Assembly (NCBI GenBank): GCA_027451885.1
Contig: DAIDHX010000125.1
Span: 1-64,000, forward strand
Direction of reading: 5' to 3'
Length of the DNA: 64,000 nucleotides
Source of the DNA: Planctomycetales bacterium
GTDB lineage: Bacteria > Planctomycetota > Planctomycetia > Isosphaerales > Isosphaeraceae
The position numbers and the translations under genes were made by a program. Positions 59,638-64,000 of this stretch are shown piece after piece; position 1 is the first letter of the stretch, and each line of letters begins with the position of its first letter. The notes below the pieces were generated by a model. That model saw only the letters and a list, made by a program, of their open reading frames with translations. It had not been told where the DNA came from and searched no databases.

Positions 59638-60300
59638 CAGGGTACCGTCGTGATGTTGATCGCCCTGAGCAATCTGGGCTGTCACAACAAGTGCTACAAC
59701 ACGGTTTACAGTCCTCCATCGTACGCGTACAGCGGCTGCTATAGCGGCGGTTGCTACGCGAACGTTCAGCCGCATTTTATGCCGGACTGCTACGTGGCGC
59801 CTTCGTGCTATTCGTCGTGCTATGCGACTGTGTACAGCGGTTGCTATGCGTCGGCGCAGGCGACGGGCTTCGGCGGCGGCTGTTATGGCGGCGGGTACAA
59901 CTCGTGCTACTCCGCGAGCCACTGTGGCTGGGGTAGGAAGAGCGGTGGTTGCGGGCTCTTCAAGGGTTGTGGTCTGTTCAGCAAGCTGGGCTCGTGCTTC
60001 CAGCCGAAGTGCCTGTTCCCGACCAACTACTGCGATGATTTTGGCGGTCCGTATGCTTATGGGGCGCCTTATGATCCGCCGGTGTTCGGGTACGCTCTTG
60101 AGTACAACTACGGGATGAACGGCTCGGGTGGTGCGATGACACCCGCGCAGCCTGTTTCGCCCGCGGCGGAGGCAGCGCCCCCCGCGCCTGCCGCACCCGC
60201 ACCGATGGCGCCACCGGCCCCAAGCTCGGTGACTCCTCCGCCTCCTCCCGCTCCTGCCGCGCCTGCCGCGGCGCCTCCCGCGCCCAAGCCGAACGCCTGA
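59635..60300 (+). CDS. Cys/Tyr/Gly-rich surface protein with Pro/Ala tail
   Basis: A 221-aa protein. A short hydrophobic N-terminus VVMLIALSNLGCHNKC could be a signal or weak lipobox, though residue -3 is not typical. Residues 15-125 are dominated by Cys, Tyr, Gly and Ser: CYNTVYS, GCYSGGCYANV, CYVAPSCYSSCYATVYSGCY, GGGCYGGGYNSCYSASHCGWG, GCGLFKGCGLFSKLGSCFQPKC. A hydrophilic middle (YGAPYDPPVFGYALEYNYG) precedes a final 75 residues of Ala-Pro repeats. Such composition fits a disulfide- or tyrosine-cross-linked wall protein. GGGAGAATC precedes the ATG. It has its own promoter and terminator, so it is likely highly expressed. Confidence 0.72.
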   Translation: MQGTVVMLIALSNLGCHNKCYNTVYSPPSYAYSGCYSGGCYANVQPHFMPDCYVAPSCYSSCYATVYSGCYASAQATGFGGGCYGGGYNSCYSASHCGWGRKSGGCGLFKGCGLFSKLGSCFQPKCLFPTNYCDDFGGPYAYGAPYDPPVFGYALEYNYGMNGSGGAMTPAQPVSPAAEAAPPAPAAPAPMAPPAPSSVTPPPPPAPAAPAAAPPAPKPNA

Positions 60301-60336
60301 TCCTTTCCTGGCTTTCGGTGCGCTGGAATTCCCTGC

Positions 60337-60377
60337 CAGGCTGGCGAACCCTCCGGTTTGCCAGCCTGTTTTCGTTT
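60337..60377 (+). terminator. Intrinsic terminator after the Cys-rich protein gene
   Basis: Stem CAGGCTGGCGAACC / GGTTTGCCAGCCTG with one G:U pair and loop CTCC, followed directly by TTTTCGTTT. It begins 37 nt after the stop codon and is the strongest terminator seen on the plus strand. Confidence 0.88.
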
Positions 60378-60561
60378 CCGCAAAATCCGCCACAAACCAC
60401 CACCGCTTGATCCGGCTTCCGTTCCCAGCCTCCGTTTCATATCCTAGGTTCGTGGTTCGGCACAGGGATGGCGACCCTCAGGGATGCCCGATGGATGAGG
60501 CTTCTCCGCGCGTCCCTCGCCGTCGCGCTGACTGGATTCGTCACCCGAGGGCAGACTGCTC

Positions 60562-61449
60562 ATGAACGCGGATCTTGAGAATCACGGCCACCCTCAGACC
60601 GGCCTCATGCACCCCGCCACAATGCCTATCCCCGAATTTACAAATGAGGACGAACGCAGGGAGTGGCTGCTCCAGGTCCTCGGTGAAGCGGCCTGCCGCA
60701 GGCTGGGGCTGATCCGAATCCCAGAGGACTTCGTGCTCTCGGTCGTCATCCCGGTCTACAACGAACGCCATACAATCCACGAAATCCTCAAACGCGTGCG
60801 GGGCGTGCCAATCCCCAAGCAGATCATCGTGGTCGATGATTACTCACGCGACGGCACCCGCGAAATCCTCCGCGAGCTCGCCGAACGCGAGCCAGACCTG
60901 GTCGTTGTCTTCCACGAACGCAACCAGGGCAAGGGCGCTGCCCTGCGAACCGGGTTCAGGCATGCGACCGGACAGGTCGTCATCGTGCAGGACGCCGACC
61001 TCGAGTACGATCCCGACCAGTATCCCGAGCTGATCCAGCCGATCCTCGAAGGCAAGGCGGATGTCGTCTTCGGCTCTCGATTCATTGGTGAGACCCATCG
61101 CGTGCTCTATTTCTGGCACGCGATCGCCAACAAGGGGCTCACCCTGCTTTCGAACATGTTTACAAACTTGAATCTCACCGACATGGAAGTCTGTTACAAG
61201 GTCTTCCGCCGCGAGATTATTCAGGGGATCAGCCTCAAGAGCGACCGGTTCGGCTTCGAGCCCGAAGTCACGGCCAAGGTGGCTCGTTTTCGCCTGCCGG
61301 GGCAACCGGGCGAGCCGTCACGCTCCTGCCGGATTTACGAGATCCCGGTTTCTTACCACGGGCGGACCTATCGCGAGGGCAAGAAGATTGGCCTCAAGGA
61401 TGGCTTCCAGGCCCTCTGGTGCATCGTTCGATTTGCTTTTGCCGACTGA
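60562..61449 (+). CDS. GT2 glycosyltransferase, dolichyl-phosphate mannose synthase-like
   Basis: A 295-aa family-2 glycosyltransferase. The GT-A fold is visible: [13 protein letters not shown] near residue 59, [12 protein letters not shown] near 91, and the DxD-type [15 protein letters not shown] near 140. [21 protein letters not shown] near 210 and the [19 protein letters not shown] end match DPM1/undecaprenyl-phosphate sugar synthases. There is no membrane helix of the GtrB type at the C-terminus. It opens a three-gene run with the methyltransferase (24 nt gap) and the membrane protein. Confidence 0.9.
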   Translation: MNADLENHGHPQTGLMHPATMPIPEFTNEDERREWLLQVLGEAACRRLGLIRIPEDFVLSVVIPVYNERHTIHEILKRVRGVPIPKQIIVVDDYSRDGTREILRELAEREPDLVVVFHERNQGKGAALRTGFRHATGQVVIVQDADLEYDPDQYPELIQPILEGKADVVFGSRFIGETHRVLYFWHAIANKGLTLLSNMFTNLNLTDMEVCYKVFRREIIQGISLKSDRFGFEPEVTAKVARFRLPGQPGEPSRSCRIYEIPVSYHGRTYREGKKIGLKDGFQALWCIVRFAFAD

Positions 61450-61473
61450 AGCGGGTCTTCCCTGAGGTACGCC

Positions 61474-62364
61474 ATGACGAAGCCAGCCGCCGGGTTGTTC
61501 ATCCTGATTGGGGGATGCTTATTCCTCGGTTGGCCTGCAGGCGGGCTGGCGCAGTCTGAGCCCGCCGCGCAGGATCGCCAGGCGACTCAGAAGGAGGACG
61601 CCACGGCCCGCGCGAAATCCGCCGGATCAAAGTCCAGGAGCCGCGTCGCGCGGAGCCGCGTTCGGACCCAGAAGCGCGATCCCAACGGTTTTTTCATGGG
61701 TCGGCGCATCGCTGAGGTCATGTCCTGGGAAGGGGCGGACTGGCTCGTGCGGGAGTCGCGCATTCGCGAGGAACAACCTGAGCTCATGCTCGACGCGCTC
61801 AAGCTTCCGCCTGGCGGCACTGTGGCCGACGTGGGCGCGGGGGTGGGCTACCACAGCATCCGCATGGCGCGCAGGGTCGGACCCAAGGGCACTGTGCTGG
61901 CCACGGACTTGCAACCCGAGATGCTGCGGATGCTCCAGGAAAACGCACGCGCGGCGGGTGTGAAGAACATCAAGCCCATCCGATCAAGCCAGCGCGATCC
62001 GCGACTGCCGGAAGCCGCGGTGGATTTGATCCTGATGGTCGACGTTTACCACGAATGCACCGACCCCGAGTCGCTCCTCGCCGCGTTCAAGAAGGCCCTC
62101 AAGCCGGGCGGCCGGCTCGTGCTGGTCGAATTCCGCGGCGAGGATCCCGAGGTGCCCATCAAGCCCGAACACAAGATGACGCTCGAGCAGGTCCGCAAGG
62201 AGGTCGAGCCGCAGGGGCTCGAGTTCCAGGAATCGCTCGAGTTCCTGCCGTGGCAGCACGTGATCATCTTCAAGAAGCCGGTACCCAAAACACCCGCCCC
62301 AAAAGGCCAGGATAAGCCCGCCGAAGCATCACCAAAACCCGCCTCCCCCGCCGTGCCTCGTTGA
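61474..62364 (+). CDS. Exported SAM-dependent methyltransferase
   Basis: A 296-aa protein with an N-terminal signal peptide (LFILIGGCLFLGWPAGGLAQS, cleaved near residue 27), then an Arg/Lys/Ala-rich linker, and a class I methyltransferase from about residue 95 (motif I VADVGAGVGYHS near 116, TVLATDLQPEMLRML near 140, motif IV region LILMVDVYHECTDP near 188, KPGGRLVLVEFRG near 210). It ends in a Lys/Pro-rich tail. GAGG lies about 7 nt upstream of the ATG. The presence of both a signal sequence and a SAM-binding fold is unusual because SAM is cytoplasmic; related planctomycete proteins with this arrangement exist. The acceptor is not known. Confidence 0.8.
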   Translation: MTKPAAGLFILIGGCLFLGWPAGGLAQSEPAAQDRQATQKEDATARAKSAGSKSRSRVARSRVRTQKRDPNGFFMGRRIAEVMSWEGADWLVRESRIREEQPELMLDALKLPPGGTVADVGAGVGYHSIRMARRVGPKGTVLATDLQPEMLRMLQENARAAGVKNIKPIRSSQRDPRLPEAAVDLILMVDVYHECTDPESLLAAFKKALKPGGRLVLVEFRGEDPEVPIKPEHKMTLEQVRKEVEPQGLEFQESLEFLPWQHVIIFKKPVPKTPAPKGQDKPAEASPKPASPAVPR

Positions 62365-62391
62365 TCCCTCCGCTCAGTATCTGGACGCCCC

Positions 62392-64000
62392 ATGACGAAT
62401 ACCGCTGAATCGGCCCTGCGCCCCCGTGTCGACCTGACTCTCGACCTCCTGCTTCCCACCTTGCTCATGATGGCCTTTGGCGGCATGACCTGGGCCGTGC
62501 GTGGTTGTTCCGGCTATGGCACGGTCGCGGGCTGTACCTTCGCTGGGATGATGTGGGGCGTGGGGTGGTGGTATCTGGGTAAGACAAGTCCCACTCGGCC
62601 TTATGCCTCGGGCTGGCTGGTGCTGGCCGTGGTCCTGGGCGTGGGGCTGGCTGGCGACGCAGGCTGGATGCAGTGGCCGGAATTCTTTCTGGGCAAGATG
62701 CTCACGAACGCAGGCAAGGGCGAGTCGGTTCCGATCTCGCGTACCTATGGCTTCGTCTGGATGTTCCTGGCGGGCATGCCCTGGGCGGGCATCGGCGCGT
62801 GCTTGCTGGCCTTCACCGGCGGGCGCAAGCCTTCGACAGCGCGTACCTGGGCGCTCCGCATCGCTTGCGGGGCAGCAGGCTACATCGCGTTTACGCTGCT
62901 CAATAACCTGCATCCCGAGCTCGTGCTGCCGCTCTATCGCGAGCATCAGGCGAAATACGCCGACCTGGTCGCCAACCCCAACCTCAGACGCGTGACGATC
63001 GACACGCGCGAAACGCTCCAGCACCTGGGCATCTACCTGGGCTTCCTGGCCTTTGAGCTGGGGCGGCTCGAATTGCGGAACGTCGTCCTGATCGCCACGG
63101 TGGGCATTCTCAATGGTCTGGGCTGGGCGCTTTGCCAGGCCTGGAAATGGGCGCCTGGGCTCTGGCCGACGGGGCGATTCAATTACTGGCGCTGCTGGGA
63201 ATCGTCGGGCGGACTTAGCATTGGGCTGGCCTATGGCGTTGCGTTCTTCCTGGCCAATCGACGCATCGCCGCGAAGCCGAGCGACCCGGAGACGCAGCCA
63301 GGCGCCCTCGACGTCGCCAGCGGCGATCGCCTGCTCGTCTTTGCCGCGCTCGCCAATCTGACCTCGATGTTTCTCGGCGAGTGGCTCGGCGGCTGGGGTG
63401 AGACCTACTTCGCCGTGGCGATCGCAGGCGCTGTGATCGCCGACCTTTTCCAGACGAGGGCCGCGACCTCAGCCCAGGCCGATTCCTCCCCGCCGCGCGG
63501 CTCCGGCCGAATCTGGGGCGCAGGCGTCGGCGCTGCCATGATCGCGGGCCTGTTCCTCCCCGAGACCGGGCCAACCCTCCTCAAGTTCGGCTATCTGGTC
63601 GCCGCCTCAGGCATTGCCTACGCGCTTCGACCCGCCTTTCGCCAGGGAGTCGAGCTCGCTGTGCCCGCCGCGACCCTCGACCGCGAATGGGAACGGTTCG
63701 GCCTGGGGCTCGGCCTGCTCATCGGCCTGGGCATCTCGATTCGCGCGGGGGTGAAGGGCTGGTGCAACATCTACCTTGGCAACGAGCGCTACTGGAGCGA
63801 CCAGCTCTGGAAGTGGCTCGGCCCCGTGTTCTTGCTCTTGCTTGTTCTTTTATTTGTCCGGCTGGCACGGGCCGGCGCGCGGGACCGCAGCGCGGTCGGT
63901 CGGTATGCTTACGGCGTCCTCTGGCTCGTGATCCTGGTGCAAAATACGCTGGCGCAGCTTATTACAGGCCCGCCCACCGAGTGGACCGAAGTGGCGTTCA
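62392..64000 (+). CDS. Polytopic membrane protein, cut by window end
   Basis: Open frame from ATG 62392 to the window end without a stop (536 codons seen), starting MTNTAESALRPRVDLTLDL. About twelve hydrophobic segments can be counted: FGGMTWAVRG and CTFAGMMWGVGWWYLG early, SGWLVLAVVLGVGLAG, FVWMFLAGMPWAGIGACLLAF, IYLGFLAFELG, VVLIATVGILNGLGWAL, LSIGLAYGVAFFLANR, TYFAVAIAGAVIADLF, GAGVGAAMIAGLFL, LGLGLLIGLGISI, GPVFLLLLVLLFVRLA and a last YAYGVLWLVILVQNTLAQL. There are conserved-looking Trp and Gly residues. No transporter family is recognised. It is 27 nt after the methyltransferase gene and probably in the same operon. Confidence 0.72.
   Translation, partial: MTNTAESALRPRVDLTLDLLLPTLLMMAFGGMTWAVRGCSGYGTVAGCTFAGMMWGVGWWYLGKTSPTRPYASGWLVLAVVLGVGLAGDAGWMQWPEFFLGKMLTNAGKGESVPISRTYGFVWMFLAGMPWAGIGACLLAFTGGRKPSTARTWALRIACGAAGYIAFTLLNNLHPELVLPLYREHQAKYADLVANPNLRRVTIDTRETLQHLGIYLGFLAFELGRLELRNVVLIATVGILNGLGWALCQAWKWAPGLWPTGRFNYWRCWESSGGLSIGLAYGVAFFLANRRIAAKPSDPETQPGALDVASGDRLLVFAALANLTSMFLGEWLGGWGETYFAVAIAGAVIADLFQTRAATSAQADSSPPRGSGRIWGAGVGAAMIAGLFLPETGPTLLKFGYLVAASGIAYALRPAFRQGVELAVPAATLDREWERFGLGLGLLIGLGISIRAGVKGWCNIYLGNERYWSDQLWKWLGPVFLLLLVLLFVRLARAGARDRSAVGRYAYGVLWLVILVQNTLAQLITGPPTEWTEVAF

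Noticed and set aside
1-64000. CRISPR arrays, insertion sequences, rRNA genes
   Set aside because: No regularly spaced repeats, no transposase motifs with inverted ends, and no rRNA-like stretches were seen in reading the window; the only mobile element is the tRNA-His remnant.

Overview
The window is high-GC bacterial chromosome, most likely from a planctomycete of the Isosphaeraceae type. This rests on several family traits: a DUF1559 prepilin-like protein, a giant secreted protein whose N-terminus carries the planctomycete LEVRSLLS motif and which ends in a dockerin-like EF-hand segment, two long ECF sigma factors with C-terminal membrane and STN-like extensions, several Cys-rich secreted proteins, and an HTTM-DCC membrane protein. 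The assignment is by protein style only; there is no rRNA here.

Layout. 1-2743: the start of a PhoPQ-related hydrolase (cut by the window edge), then an MlaE permease and an MCE protein fused to an OmpA-like tail, with no ATPase beside them. 2874-9421: a tightly overlapping chaperone cluster (TPR protein, J-like protein without HPD, GrpE-like protein, divergent Hsp70, zinc-ribbon protein) followed by an FHA-GAF histidine kinase. This is the best candidate for an uncommon system. 9405-12986: two paralogous long ECF sigma factors. 13119-21992: hotdog thioesterase, initiator tRNA with terminator, XerC-like recombinase, a bacterial enhancer-binding-like regulator lacking both the phospho-Asp and GAFTGA, acetolactate synthase, a membrane protein, a sulfide:quinone reductase-like enzyme and an SDR. 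22060-27384: a near-consensus promoter overlapped by a palindrome, a long leader, and the 1638-residue secreted protein. 27493-42251: mostly housekeeping genes (GNAT, Rieske, carotenoid-type desaturase, BshB1, PurN, PLD-helicase, IleS, PNP, TPR protein, an Asp/Glu-rich protein, Gfo/Idh dehydrogenase).

42583-45409: a complete tRNA-His whose 3' 48 bp is repeated exactly at 45362-45409. Between the repeats lies a decayed integrated element of about 2.75 kb. On the minus strand it holds a Toprim primase-like gene with a disrupted start, a BrnT-like toxin overlapping an XRE antitoxin, and an integrase without its catalytic domain. 45509-53775: HtpG, three secreted proteins, the DUF1559 protein, an XRE/periplasmic-binding-domain regulator and an aminotransferase. 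53786-59196: a minus-strand cluster of a 215-aa partner protein, HTTM-DCC protein, 113-aa protein and M16 protease, with overlapping starts and stops. 59416-60377: a complete transcription unit (promoter, leader with hairpin and repeats, Cys-rich secreted protein, terminator). 60562-64000: GT2 glycosyltransferase, an apparently exported methyltransferase and a polytopic membrane protein that runs off the window.

Start codons were chosen by Shine-Dalgarno position, overlap with neighbours and paralog alignment, so several differ from the longest possible reading frame. All functional names come from motif recognition by eye; no database search was run.
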